Assembly (NCBI RefSeq): GCF_052113705.1
Contig: NZ_JBGQOG010000019.1
Location: forward strand, 21,141-85,140
Direction: 5' to 3'
DNA: 64,000 bases
Source: JBGQOG01 sp052113705
Lineage (GTDB): Bacteria > Pseudomonadota > Alphaproteobacteria > Rhodobacterales > Rhodobacteraceae
Shown here: positions 8,924-17,708 of the stretch, piece after piece
How positions within the stretch are numbered: the stretch's first letter is position 1
Layout of the letters: every line of letters starts with the position of its first letter
The notes under the pieces: model-generated
The model's input: only the letters and a program-made list of their open reading frames with translations
The model's database searches: none
Told to the model about the DNA's origin: nothing
Position numbers and translations under genes: made by a program

Positions 8924-10741
8924 TCAGGCCGATTTCGCCTGACGTTTGCGCTCATGCGGGTCGAGGAAGCGCTTGCGCAGACGCACGTTCTTCGGCGTCA
9001 CCTCCACCAGCTCGTCGTCGTCGATATAGGCGATGGCTTCTTCCAGCGACATCCGGGTGGGGGTGGTCAGCCGCACCGCTTCATCCGTGCCCGAGGCGCG
9101 CATGTTGGTCAGCTTCTTGCCCTTCAGCGGGTTCACTTCCAGATCGTTGTCGCGCGAATGCTCGCCAATGATCATGCCCTCATAGACGGTTTCCTGCGCG
9201 CCGAGGAACAGCTTGCCGCGGTCTTCCAGGTTCCACAGGGCGAAGGCCACGGTGGTACCGTTCTCCATCGAGATCAGCACGCCCTGACGACGGCCCTGGA
9301 TCGGGCCTTTATAGGGGGCCCAGCTGTGGAAAATCCGGTTCAGCACGCCGTTGCCGCGGGTGTCGGTCATGAACTCGCCATGATAGCCGATCAGACCGCG
9401 CGAGGGCACATGCGCGACCACCCGGGTCTTGCCATGGCCCGCCGGGCGCATCTCGACCAGATCGCCTTTGCGCGGCCCGGTCAGTTTCTCGATCACGACG
9501 CCCGAATATTCATCATCCACATCGACGATGACTTCTTCGATCGGCTCCATGCGCTGGCCGCCTTCGTCCTTGTAGATCACGCGCGGACGCGAGATCGACA
9601 GCTCAAAGCCTTCGCGGCGCATGTTCTCGATCAGAACGCCCATCTGCAATTCGCCGCGGCCCGAGACGATGAACGCTTCACCACCCGGCGTGTCTTCCAC
9701 GCGGATCGCGACGTTCGATTCGGCTTCCTTCATCAGACGCTCGCGGATGACGCGCGACTGCACCTTGTTGCCGTCTTTGCCGGCCAGCGGGCTGTCGTTG
9801 ATCCCGAAGGTGACCGAGATGGTCGGCGGATCGATCGGCTGCGAGGGCAGGGCCGCATCCAGCGTCAGATCGCAAAGCGTATCGGCGACGGTGGCTTTGG
9901 TCATCCCGGCGATGGAGACGATATCGCCCGCCACCGCTTCGTCGATCGGCTGTTGGCTCAGACCACGGAAAGCCAGGATCTTGGTGACGCGGAACTGCTC
10001 GAGACGCTCGCCGGTGCGGCTCAACGCTTTCAGGCTGTCGCCGACTTTCAGCGTGCCGGTTTCAACGCGGCCGGTCAGCAGACGGCCGATGAACGGGTCA
10101 GCGCCAAGCGTGGTGGCCAGCATCGAGAAGGCTTCGCCCGACTGCGCCACCTGTTTCGGGGTTTCCACATGCTCAACGATCAGGTCGAACAAGGCCGAGA
10201 GATCCTTGCGCGGGCCGTCCAGTTCGCGGTCGGCCCAGCCGCCGATGCCCGAGGCATAGACATGCGGGAAGTCGAGCTGTTCGTCGCTGGCGCCGAGGTT
10301 GGCGAAGAGATCGAACACTTCGTTCAGCGCGTTTTCCGGGTCGGCGGCGGGTTTGTCGACCTTGTTCAGCACCACGATCGGCTTCAGCCCGAGGGCGAGC
10401 GCTTTCGACAGCACGAATTTTGTTTGCGGCATCGGGCCTTCGGCAGCATCGACCAGAAGGCAAACGCCATCGACCATCGACAGGATGCGCTCGACCTCAC
10501 CGCCGAAATCGGCGTGGCCCGGCGTATCCACGATGTTCACGCGGATGCCTTTCCATTCGACGCTGGTACATTTCGCCAGGATGGTGATCCCGCGTTCACG
10601 CTCAATGTCGTTGCTGTCCATGGCGCGTTCCGCCGTGGCCTGATTCTCCCGGTAGGTGCCCGATTGCTTGAGAAGCTCGTCCACCAGAGTCGTCTTGCCG
10701 TGGTCAACGTGTGCGATGATCGCGATATTGCGAAGGTCCAT
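8924..10741 (-). CDS. typA: Ribosome-associated GTPase TypA/BipA
   Basis: Translational GTPase of 605 residues that binds ribosomes and affects assembly and stress adaptation. G1 is AHVDHGKTT, the switch I region includes ERERGITI, G3 is DTPGHADFGGEV and G4 is NKVDKPAA. The EF-G-like domains III/V and the BipA C-terminal domain follow (SRGLIGYHGEFMTDTRG). The start MDLRNIAII is conserved; a longer reading from 10909 would add a non-conserved extension overlapping the SMR gene. Confidence 0.96.
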   Translation of the reverse strand: MDLRNIAIIAHVDHGKTTLVDELLKQSGTYRENQATAERAMDSNDIERERGITILAKCTSVEWKGIRVNIVDTPGHADFGGEVERILSMVDGVCLLVDAAEGPMPQTKFVLSKALALGLKPIVVLNKVDKPAADPENALNEVFDLFANLGASDEQLDFPHVYASGIGGWADRELDGPRKDLSALFDLIVEHVETPKQVAQSGEAFSMLATTLGADPFIGRLLTGRVETGTLKVGDSLKALSRTGERLEQFRVTKILAFRGLSQQPIDEAVAGDIVSIAGMTKATVADTLCDLTLDAALPSQPIDPPTISVTFGINDSPLAGKDGNKVQSRVIRERLMKEAESNVAIRVEDTPGGEAFIVSGRGELQMGVLIENMRREGFELSISRPRVIYKDEGGQRMEPIEEVIVDVDDEYSGVVIEKLTGPRKGDLVEMRPAGHGKTRVVAHVPSRGLIGYHGEFMTDTRGNGVLNRIFHSWAPYKGPIQGRRQGVLISMENGTTVAFALWNLEDRGKLFLGAQETVYEGMIIGEHSRDNDLEVNPLKGKKLTNMRASGTDEAVRLTTPTRMSLEEAIAYIDDDELVEVTPKNVRLRKRFLDPHERKRQAKSA

Positions 10742-10811
10742 TTTATCCGCCGTTTTATGCTGCGCTGCCGCGCATAGTCGAAAACGCCCCGTTTGGCCAG
10801 CCTTATAGGGG

Positions 10812-11147
10812 CTAATGCACCGAGGATTTCGACAGAAGGTTGATGATAAGGATACCGGCGATGATGAAACCAAGGCCCACCATGGCCGCCAGATCCAGTT
10901 TTTGTCCAAAGAAGAGCCGCCCGGAGGCGGTGATCAGCAGAATGCCGATGCCCGACCACAGCGCGTAAGTGATGCCGAGAGGCAGTACTTTCAACACATG
11001 GGTAAAGCAATAGAAGGCGCCCGCAAAACCAACGATCACCCCCAGTGACGGCCAAAGCCGGGTGAATTGCTGGCTGGCCTGCAGGCAGGTTGAGCCAAAG
11101 GTCTCAAACAGCACCGCCACGAGCAGGTAGATATAAGTCTTCAGCAT
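10812..11147 (-). CDS. SMR-family small multidrug transporter
   Basis: A 111-residue inner-membrane protein with four hydrophobic helices, the size of EmrE. The essential acidic residue is Glu15 in VLFETFGSTCLQAS; ALWSGIGILLITASG is the family helix-3 signature. SMR proteins exchange protons for cationic lipophilic compounds as antiparallel dimers. It stands alone, so it is not one of the paired SugE-type subunits. Confidence 0.85.
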   Translation of the reverse strand: MLKTYIYLLVAVLFETFGSTCLQASQQFTRLWPSLGVIVGFAGAFYCFTHVLKVLPLGITYALWSGIGILLITASGRLFFGQKLDLAAMVGLGFIIAGILIINLLSKSSVH

Positions 11148-11195
11148 GGTGCGCCTCCGGCGGCAGGGTTCGGGCTGCTCATAGCCGATTCTGCC

Positions 11196-11831
11196 TCAGC
11201 TGACGACATACCAATCCCGCCGATGATTCAGCGCGATGACAAGATTGAGGATCATTGCCCCCAAAAGCGACCAGACCACCTTTTCCGGGGCCAGAACCGC
11301 GAGCGAGATCACGAACAGCACCGCATCATAGCCGATCTGCACCCAGCCCGCCCGGATCCCCCAGCGGTCCTGCACGATCACCGCCACGATGGAGACGCCG
11401 CCGAGGCTGGAGCCATGCCGGAACAGACCCAGCAGCCCGACGCCCGCGCAGACCCCGAACAACACCGCCGCAATCGCCGGGTTGAGATGGTCGATCACCA
11501 GCCAATGCGGCAGGGCCTCGGCCAGGGTCGAGACCAGCGTGACGCTGGCAAAGCTTTTGACCGCAAAGACCGGCCCTTTGCGCATCCAGGCGAGGGCATA
11601 GAAGGGCAGGTTGACCAGAAAGAACACACTGCCGAAATTCCAACTGGTCGCATAGGCGATCAGAAGGGCAAGCCCCGCCGTGCCGCCGGTGACCAGCCCC
11701 GCCGCGCGCAGAAGATGGATCCCCAGCGCGCATTGCACGGTGGATATGGCCAGACCCTGCGCATCCTCCAGCAGCGTATAGCGGCGGGCGGGCGTGGCGG
11801 TGATGGCGGTATGAGTAAGGTCAGCTTGCAT
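11196..11831 (-). CDS. YitT-family membrane protein (copy 1)
   Basis: A 211-residue protein with about five hydrophobic helices, the family motif VTGGTAGLALLI and RHGSSLGGVSIV later on. The YitT/DUF161 family has no settled biochemical role. It shares gene order, length and C-terminus (NLVIALNHRRDWYVVS) with the next gene, a clear tandem paralogue. Confidence 0.75.
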   Translation of the reverse strand: MQADLTHTAITATPARRYTLLEDAQGLAISTVQCALGIHLLRAAGLVTGGTAGLALLIAYATSWNFGSVFFLVNLPFYALAWMRKGPVFAVKSFASVTLVSTLAEALPHWLVIDHLNPAIAAVLFGVCAGVGLLGLFRHGSSLGGVSIVAVIVQDRWGIRAGWVQIGYDAVLFVISLAVLAPEKVVWSLLGAMILNLVIALNHRRDWYVVS

Positions 11832-11960
11832 GACCTATTTTCGCACGGCGCAGCCCGCCGGTCCAATGCTCGCGCTGCATGGCGCCACTGCGCCAAACGC
11901 ATGGCTCCGGCGCGCGACGGCGCGGGGTGGCTCCGGCCACGGCTCAGGTGACGGTCCGGC

Positions 11961-12563
11961 TCAGGTGACGATATAGCGGTCCTTGCGGTGGTTGATCGCG
12001 ATCACAAGGTTCAGGACCAGCGCGCCGAGAAATGACCAGGCCACGGTCACCGGCTCGCGCAGCATCAGGGCCACGGCAAACAGGCAGACGTCAAAGATCA
12101 GCTGCGTGTAGCCCGCGCGAAACCCGGTCTTGTCCTGCAGATAGAGCGCCACGATCCCGATCCCGCCCAGGCTCGCGCCATGCCGGAACAGCGCCATCAG
12201 CGCCGCCCCCGAGATGAAACCAAACAGCACCGCCCCCATGCCCGGCGCCAGATGCGCAAAGCTGACCCATCCGGGCATGACCGTGGTCAGCACAGACAGG
12301 ATCCCAACGGCGACAAAGGTCTTGATGGTGAACCGCAGCCCCATGCGTTTGTAGCCCAGCCAGTAGAAAGGCAGGTTGATCACGAAGAAGACCGGCCCGA
12401 AACCCCAGCCGGTGGCATAGGAGATCAGCACCGCCGCCCCCGCCGTCTGCCCGGTGACAAAGCCGAGATGGGTGAGGATCAGGATGCCGAAACTGGCCAT
12501 TGTGGCGCCAAAGACAAGGCCCTGGGCATCGTCGATCAGGCTGTGGTTCTGGGGTTCGCTCAT
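11961..12563 (-). CDS. YitT-family membrane protein (copy 2)
   Basis: A 200-residue paralogue of the gene at 11196-11831. It aligns over its whole length: VTGQTAGAAVLI for VTGGTAGLALLI, FRHGASLGGIGIVA for FRHGSSLGGVSIVA, and the end INHRKDRYIVT. The start MSEPQNHSL is preferred; an upstream frame from 12734 has no similarity to the paralogue. Function is unknown, and the duplication is old because the copies are well diverged. Confidence 0.72.
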   Translation of the reverse strand: MSEPQNHSLIDDAQGLVFGATMASFGILILTHLGFVTGQTAGAAVLISYATGWGFGPVFFVINLPFYWLGYKRMGLRFTIKTFVAVGILSVLTTVMPGWVSFAHLAPGMGAVLFGFISGAALMALFRHGASLGGIGIVALYLQDKTGFRAGYTQLIFDVCLFAVALMLREPVTVAWSFLGALVLNLVIAINHRKDRYIVT

Positions 12564-12767
12564 CCGCCCTACATGCCAGCCCCGCCCCCGGGCGTAAAGG
12601 GGCCAGACAGGGGGCTTGCTTCGGGTGAAATATCCCCGCCGGAGGCTCCCGCAGATGCCCCGCCGCACCCCGGTGGGAATTTGCGCACAAACAGGCTTGG
12701 CAGAAGGGAGAACCCGTGGCATCTTGCCGCACATTGTCGCATCAGCACCAGCATCGGAGGGCGCATC

Positions 12768-12968
12768 ATGACCACGTATTTTGCACAGCCCGCCGCTGCC
12801 GCCGGTCAGGCCATGGTTCAGGGCAAAGCCCGGACCGCGGGCTCAGGTCAGGGCGCTGCCCCGTCGGTAAACCCGCGACCGGGCACCCCGCGATCCGCCA
12901 CCCTGCGATCGGCCACCCCGCGTCGGGATGCTCTGCGCGCCGTTTCACCGCGAAACCAACGCGGCTGA
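12768..12968 (+). CDS. Small hypothetical protein with 15-bp repeats
   Basis: A 66-residue ORF starting MTTYFAQPAAAAGQ with GGAGG eight bases upstream. The middle holds three 15-bp units (12881-12925, GGGCACCCCGCGATC type) that give a five-residue Pro/Arg/Ser/Ala pattern. The start resembles short alphaproteobacterial proteins that precede DUF1127-like genes, but no domain is visible. Confidence 0.35.
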   Translation: MTTYFAQPAAAAGQAMVQGKARTAGSGQGAAPSVNPRPGTPRSATLRSATPRRDALRAVSPRNQRG

Positions 12969-13064
12969 AAGCCCCGGGCCTGAGGGCCCTTCTTCTCAAC
13001 CACAGCTGACCTCTGTCCGGGCTTTCGCGTCCGGAATCTGGGGTTCATTTTATCAGAAAGGCCG

Positions 13065-13340
13065 GTGCGCGTGGCGCCCGGATACCAAATGACCGACTCC
13101 CATCTCATGCGGGGGGCTGCCCCCGTGCTGCCGACCATTCCGAGTATCGAAAGCGTGCTTGCCGCACATGGTGCGGGCAAGGTGCTGCGCGCGGCACTGC
13201 TGGCGTTGCTGCGCGGGCAGGGCGATCCCGAAAAAGCACTGGTGGCGCTGCCCGATCACCTGCGGCGCGACATCGGCCTGCCGCGCAGTGCGGCACCCCC
13301 CGCCGATAGCCGCGACCTGCGGCTGCGGCAGTGGCCCTGA
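13065..13340 (+). CDS. Small DUF1127-like protein
   Basis: A 91-residue protein from GTG 13065 (AGAAAGG upstream), or 83 from ATG 13089. The C-terminal part, LVALPDHLRRDIGLPR, matches the end pattern of DUF1127/YjiS-type small proteins (LxDHxLxDIGL). Some family members affect RNA or carbon and phosphate physiology; here the role is unknown. Which start is used cannot be decided from sequence. Confidence 0.5.
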   Translation: MRVAPGYQMTDSHLMRGAAPVLPTIPSIESVLAAHGAGKVLRAALLALLRGQGDPEKALVALPDHLRRDIGLPRSAAPPADSRDLRLRQWP

Positions 13341-13483
13341 TGCGGGGCCCCTGATCTGGGGGTGAATTGGGGGCGTTGACGCGTCCCACTGACCGGCGCG
13401 CTTATTGTGACCGCCGGACGCTCCGCGGGGGATATTTGTCATCAGGCAAAGTGCAGAGGGCGCGCCTGAGGCATAACCCCATG

Positions 13484-13514
13484 AAAAAGGGCCAGCATCT
13501 CTGCTGGCCCTTTG
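13484..13514 (-). terminator. Terminator of icd
   Basis: On the minus strand, AAAGGGCCAGCAGAGATGCTGGCCCTTTTT forms a nine- to ten-pair stem ending in T residues, about 22 bases after the icd stop. Confidence 0.85.
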
Positions 13515-13535
13515 ACATCTGATGGCGGGGTGGGA

Positions 13536-14750
13536 TCAGCCCACCAGCGCTTTGTTCAGATATTCATCGACTTTCTCGAGGTAACCCATGGTCGAGAGCC
13601 ATTTTTGATCCGGGCCGACCAGCAGCGCCAGATCCTTGGTCATGAAGCCGTCTTCGACGGTGGCCACGGTGACCTTTTCCAACGTCTCGGCAAAGCGCAG
13701 CAGCTGCGCGTTGTCGTCGAGTTTTGCGCGGTGCTTCAACCCGCCGGACCAGGCGTAGATCGAGGCGATGGAGTTGGTCGAGGTCTGTTTGCCCGCCTGG
13801 TGCTGGCGGTAGTGACGGGTCACGGTGCCATGTGCCGCTTCCGCTTCCACCGTCTTGCCATCCGGCGTCATCAGCACCGAGGTCATCAGCCCGAGCGAGC
13901 CAAAGCCCTGCGCCACGGTGTCCGACTGCACGTCGCCATCGTAGTTTTTGCAGGCCCAGACATAGCCGCCCGACCATTTCATCGCCGAGGCGACCATATC
14001 GTCGATCAGGCGGTGCTCGTAATGGATGCCCGCAGCTTTGAATTTGTCTTCAAATTCTTCGGCATAGACCTTGGCGAACAGATCCTTGAAGCGGCCGTCA
14101 TAGGCTTTCAGGATGGTGTTCTTGGTCGAGAGATAGACCGGCCAGCCCTTGACCAGACCATAGTTCATCGAGGCGCGGGCAAAGTCGATGATCGACTCGT
14201 CCAGGTTGTACATCGCCATGGTGACGCCGGCGCCCGGTGCTTTGAACACTTCGCGCTCGATCACTTCGCCGTCGTCGCCGACGAATTTCAGCGTCACGGT
14301 GCCTTTGCCCGGGAAGCGGAAATCGGTGGCGCGGTATTGGTCGCCAAAGGCATGACGGCCCACCACGATCGGCTGGGTCCAGCCCGGCACCAGACGCGGG
14401 ACGTTCTTGCAGATGATCGGCTCGCGGAAGATCACGCCGCCGAGGATGTTGCGGATGGTGCCGTTCGGCGATTTCCACATCTGCTTGAGGCCGAATTCCT
14501 CAACGCGCTGCTCATCCGGGGTGATCGTCGCACATTTGACGCCGACGCCGTATTTCTTGATCGCCTCGGCCGAGTCGATGGTGATCTGGTCGTTGGTGCG
14601 GTCGCGCTCTTCGATGCCCAGATCGTAATATTTCAGGTCAATGTCGAGGTAGGGCAGGATCAGCTTTTGTTTGATGAAATCCCAGATGATCCGGGTCATT
14701 TCATCGCCGTCGAGTTCGACGACGGGGTTGGCTACCTTGATCTTCGACAT
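13536..14750 (-). CDS. icd: NADP-dependent isocitrate dehydrogenase
   Basis: A 404-residue enzyme that oxidatively decarboxylates isocitrate to 2-oxoglutarate in the TCA cycle. It belongs to the eukaryote-like (type II) homodimeric group: MSKIKVANPVVELDGDEMTR at the start, KSPNGTIRNILGG for substrate binding, YDGDVQSDTVAQGFGSLGLM for metal binding, and AHGTVTRHYRQH for NADP specificity. It is a single-gene unit with its own terminator. Confidence 0.97.
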   Translation of the reverse strand: MSKIKVANPVVELDGDEMTRIIWDFIKQKLILPYLDIDLKYYDLGIEERDRTNDQITIDSAEAIKKYGVGVKCATITPDEQRVEEFGLKQMWKSPNGTIRNILGGVIFREPIICKNVPRLVPGWTQPIVVGRHAFGDQYRATDFRFPGKGTVTLKFVGDDGEVIEREVFKAPGAGVTMAMYNLDESIIDFARASMNYGLVKGWPVYLSTKNTILKAYDGRFKDLFAKVYAEEFEDKFKAAGIHYEHRLIDDMVASAMKWSGGYVWACKNYDGDVQSDTVAQGFGSLGLMTSVLMTPDGKTVEAEAAHGTVTRHYRQHQAGKQTSTNSIASIYAWSGGLKHRAKLDDNAQLLRFAETLEKVTVATVEDGFMTKDLALLVGPDQKWLSTMGYLEKVDEYLNKALVG

Positions 14751-14878
14751 GAGGCCCTCTTGATGTTGGAGTCGATTGCCGCGTGCATAGCGGAAATCCG
14801 GCGTATTGGGAAGTGCGGTATGCAGATGTATACTGTATTGGCGCTGTTTTTCGCGCGGGGATGCACTAGATCAGTCGC

Positions 14879-15544
14879 ATGAACAGGATCATCACCATAA
14901 TCGCGCTGTCTTCCATCGGTTTTTTGCCGATTCCGGCAGCATCTCAGGGAATTCCGCGCGGCATGGTGGCGCTGTCGCAGCGGGTCTATGTCGATGCGGC
15001 GGCGAGTTCCGCCCAGCGCACGGCGATCCGTCGGCGGATTGCCGCTGCCGAGGCCGGCGTGGCGCAGCATTTCGGCGCGCTGCGGGTGGCGCCGATGTGG
15101 CAGGTCTGCGTGACGCCCGCCTGTGACGCGGCGAACCGGATCACCAGTCGGGCGCTGACCTATGGCCCCTTGCTGACGCAGATCTCCTCCAAGGCCTTTG
15201 CCGATGACAAAACCTATCTGCATGAGCATGTGCACACGCAGATGGCCGCGGCCTTGGGGTTGCAACTGGGCGGGGCGCGGCGCCTGCCGAACTGGTTTGA
15301 TGAGGGGCTGGCGACGGTGATCTCGAGATCGGTGGGCTATCCTAAGAACCGCCGTGCAGATTGCGCCGCCGTGGCGCAGATGGCGCTGCCGAAAACCCGG
15401 GCGGAATTCGTGGCTTTGTCGAAACCAAAAGGGGCAGGGCCGGTTTACACCCGCTCGGCCTGTGCGGTGTTGAATTGGATGGATCAGGGGCGCGGCGCGC
15501 CCGAGGCCTGGGCGCAGCTGCGGGCGGGCAAAAGCCTGCCGTAA
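14879..15544 (+). CDS. Secreted HExxH metallopeptidase-like protein
   Basis: A 221-residue protein with an N-terminal signal peptide (residues 1-22, cleavage near PAASQG). HEHVH at 115-119 is an HExxH zinc motif. An acidic ligand candidate, Glu142 in NWFDEGLATV, follows 23 residues later as in gluzincin peptidases. The paired cysteines Cys77/Cys82 and Cys at about 161/176 could form disulfides in the periplasm. No described family is recognised; the substrate is unknown. Confidence 0.55.
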   Translation: MNRIITIIALSSIGFLPIPAASQGIPRGMVALSQRVYVDAAASSAQRTAIRRRIAAAEAGVAQHFGALRVAPMWQVCVTPACDAANRITSRALTYGPLLTQISSKAFADDKTYLHEHVHTQMAAALGLQLGGARRLPNWFDEGLATVISRSVGYPKNRRADCAAVAQMALPKTRAEFVALSKPKGAGPVYTRSACAVLNWMDQGRGAPEAWAQLRAGKSLP

Positions 15545-15619
15545 ATCGCGCCGGAGCGGGGAATGCGGCGGGCCAGATTGGCCCGACCGCGCCTTTGCGG
15601 CCCCGCAGGGCCGGAGCAC

Positions 15620-15964
15620 TCAGCTGGAATATTCGCCCATCCACAGCTCCATCCGATAGGCTTTGCCAGTGGCGCGCATCTTGGCGATCTTATCGAGCAG
15701 AATGAGCCGCATCCGCTTGGGTTCCATCGGAATTTCCCAATCGTCCTCGCCATCGAGGCCCATGATCGCCACGTCGATCTGACCGATTTCGCGGTCCTCG
15801 CGCAGCTCCCAGACCTCCATCGTATGCACCCATTCATCGAGCTTTTCGAGGCGGGGCGCCAGATGCTCCAGATCATCGAGGCTGGCCACTTTCACTGGGC
15901 CGTCCTCCAGCAAGGTCTTCACTTCGGCATTGGTCAGCGTCGGTTTGTAAATGCGGGCGGCCAT
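15620..15964 (-). CDS. Hypothetical protein
   Basis: A 114-residue acidic protein beginning MAARIYKPTLTNAEVK, with a charged central part and ELWMGEYSS at the end. It is the last gene of a leftward run with the HD hydrolase two bases upstream, so it is probably co-transcribed. No domain is recognised. Confidence 0.55.
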   Translation of the reverse strand: MAARIYKPTLTNAEVKTLLEDGPVKVASLDDLEHLAPRLEKLDEWVHTMEVWELREDREIGQIDVAIMGLDGEDDWEIPMEPKRMRLILLDKIAKMRATGKAYRMELWMGEYSS

Positions 15965-15966
15965 GT

Positions 15967-16581
15967 CTATCTGCCTTTGAAAAATGCGGCGGTTTTCGCC
16001 TGAACATAGGGCCAGAGGCGCGGCGCGCCGCGGGCAACCTTGGCGCCAACGCGGGATTCCAGCTGCGCTGCGGTCACGTTGTATTCGATCCAGGTGCCAC
16101 CGCCGGAGGCGATGTTGTGCAGCACCGGCTGCACCCGGTCGAGCGATTTGGCAAAGACCGCATCCGGGGTCTCGGCCGCCTCAAACTCTTCCCAGATCGC
16201 GCGAAGTTCAGCCTCCAGATCCTTGGGAAGTAATCCGAAAATACGGTCAGCGGCGGCGGCTTCCTTGGCGGCTTGCAGGGCCGCGTCATGCGCGCCGTGG
16301 ATCGGTGTGTCGCCCGCATCAATCTCGACAAGATCATGCAGGATCAGCATTTTCACCACGCGCGAGATGTCCACCCCGGGGCCCGCCTGATCGGCCAGCA
16401 CCAGCGCATAAAGCGTCAGATGCCAGCTGTGCTCGCCCGAGTTTTCCCGGCGCGAGCCATCGGCCAAAGTCGTCGCGCGCAGCACCTGTTTCAGCCGGTC
16501 CGCCTCCATCAGGAAGGCGAATTGCTGATCGAGGCGGCTCTGCGCTGCATCGTTCGGCGGCGGGGTCTGCACGATGCTCAT
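15967..16581 (-). CDS. HD-domain hydrolase, YfbR/HDDC2-like
   Basis: A 204-residue HD-superfamily phosphohydrolase. GEHSWHLTLYALVLAD supplies the first His and HDLVEIDAGDTP the HD pair, in the arrangement of YfbR/HDDC2 5'-deoxynucleotidases; a later Asp is in SLDRVQPVLHN. A likely role is dephosphorylation of deoxynucleoside monophosphates. It overlaps the upstream gene by four bases. Confidence 0.75.
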   Translation of the reverse strand: MSIVQTPPPNDAAQSRLDQQFAFLMEADRLKQVLRATTLADGSRRENSGEHSWHLTLYALVLADQAGPGVDISRVVKMLILHDLVEIDAGDTPIHGAHDAALQAAKEAAAADRIFGLLPKDLEAELRAIWEEFEAAETPDAVFAKSLDRVQPVLHNIASGGGTWIEYNVTAAQLESRVGAKVARGAPRLWPYVQAKTAAFFKGR

Positions 16582-16844
16582 GCGTCGCTTTCGGGCGAGA
16601 TGAATTCCCGGTCGATGGTTTCGGCCTCTGCCCGCGCCGTGGCGAGGCGCGCGGCCAGATATTCGCGCGCCTTGACCTCAGCCATCCGCACCCGGATCGA
16701 GGTCATGAAGGCCTCCTGCATGGTTTGCGAGGCGGCCCCCAGCACTTTGGAGACTTCATTGACCAGCGAGGCATCGCCGGTTTCAGCGACGGCGGCCAGC
16801 GTGTCGCGGGCCAATGCGTCCCCCAGCTCGTCAATAAAGCTCAT
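16578..16844 (-). CDS. Small conserved-type helical protein
   Basis: An 88-residue, highly helical, cytosolic protein beginning MSFIDELGDALARDTLAA and ending with acidic residues. It overlaps both neighbours by four bases, which supports a coupled operon. No function is recognised. Confidence 0.55.
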   Translation of the reverse strand: MSFIDELGDALARDTLAAVAETGDASLVNEVSKVLGAASQTMQEAFMTSIRVRMAEVKAREYLAARLATARAEAETIDREFISPESDA

Positions 16845-17500
16845 CTGCTGCCTTCGGTCAGACGGCGGCGGACATAGGTCTGCACGCTCGAAATCATCGG
16901 TTTCATATGCGCCTCGTCATCCTTGAAGAAGTGGTCGGCCCCTTCGACCTCTTCATGGGTGATGGTGATGCCCTTCTGCTCGCGCAATTTGCCGACGAGG
17001 GTCTGGGTATCTTTCGGCGGCGCGATGCGGTCGGCGGCGCCGTTGATGATCAGACCCGAGGCCGGGCAGGGTGCGAGGAAGCTGAAATCATACATGTTTG
17101 CCGGCGGGGCGACCGAGATGAAGCCGGTGATCTCGGGACGCCGCATCAGAAGCTGCATGCCGATCCAGGCCCCAAAGGAGAAACCCGCCACCCAGCAATG
17201 CTTGGAATTCGGGTTCATCGCCTGCAGGTAATCCAGCGCCGAGGCGGCATCCGACAGCTCGCCAATGCCCTGATCGTATTCGCCCTGGCTGCGCCCGACA
17301 CCGCGGAAGTTGAACCGCAGCACGGTGAACCCCAACTTATGGAAAGCGTAGTGCAGGTTGTAGACGACGCGGTTGTTCATCGTGCCGCCAAATTGCGGAT
17401 CGGGATGCAGAATGATCGCGATCGGTGCATCCGGCATCTGCTGGGGGTGGTAGCGGCCTTCCAGACGGCCTTCGGGGCCGGGGAAAATAACTTCGGGCAT
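16841..17500 (-). CDS. Alpha/beta hydrolase
   Basis: A 219-residue hydrolase of the KANL3/Tex30- or dienelactone-like type. HPDPQFGG holds the oxyanion-side loop, the nucleophile elbow is GFSFGAWIG, and Asp (NGAADRIAPP) and His (EGADHFF) complete the triad. It may be an esterase or acyl hydrolase. The start MPEVIFPGPEGR is preferred over an upstream ATG at 17536. It heads the leftward four-gene unit and diverges from iscR. Confidence 0.75.
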   Translation of the reverse strand: MPEVIFPGPEGRLEGRYHPQQMPDAPIAIILHPDPQFGGTMNNRVVYNLHYAFHKLGFTVLRFNFRGVGRSQGEYDQGIGELSDAASALDYLQAMNPNSKHCWVAGFSFGAWIGMQLLMRRPEITGFISVAPPANMYDFSFLAPCPASGLIINGAADRIAPPKDTQTLVGKLREQKGITITHEEVEGADHFFKDDEAHMKPMISSVQTYVRRRLTEGSR

Positions 17501-17547
17501 GAGCCTCGCCTGTAGCTGTGGGGGCTTTCGCAGCACCGTCGGAAAAG

Positions 17548-17576
17548 TTGACGGGTTCGCTGGGCTCCCCTAGTAG
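17548..17576 (+). promoter_or_regulatory. Probable promoter of the iscR-suf operon
   Basis: TTGACG (17548-17553) and TAGTAG (17571-17576) are spaced by 17 bases. The -10 lies inside the near-palindrome CCCCTAGTAGGGGG, a possible binding site for an iron or Fe-S regulator such as IscR. Regulator identity is inferred. Confidence 0.4.
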
Positions 17577-17708
17577 GGGGCAGCACTGCGTTGGGGCAGT
17601 CTGCCGATTGTGATCTGAGTTAAGCGGCCTTCCGTGCCACGTCAATGCTGGACGCGGAAGCAAGGGGCAAATGCGGGGCCATCTGGCCTGCTGTTTGGGA
17701 GAAATGCG

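Noticed and set aside
12180..12968. A 262-codon plus-strand frame across the YitT gene and beyond
   Set aside because: Most of it is antisense to the YitT copy; only the last 66 codons from ATG 12768 have a ribosome site and were kept.
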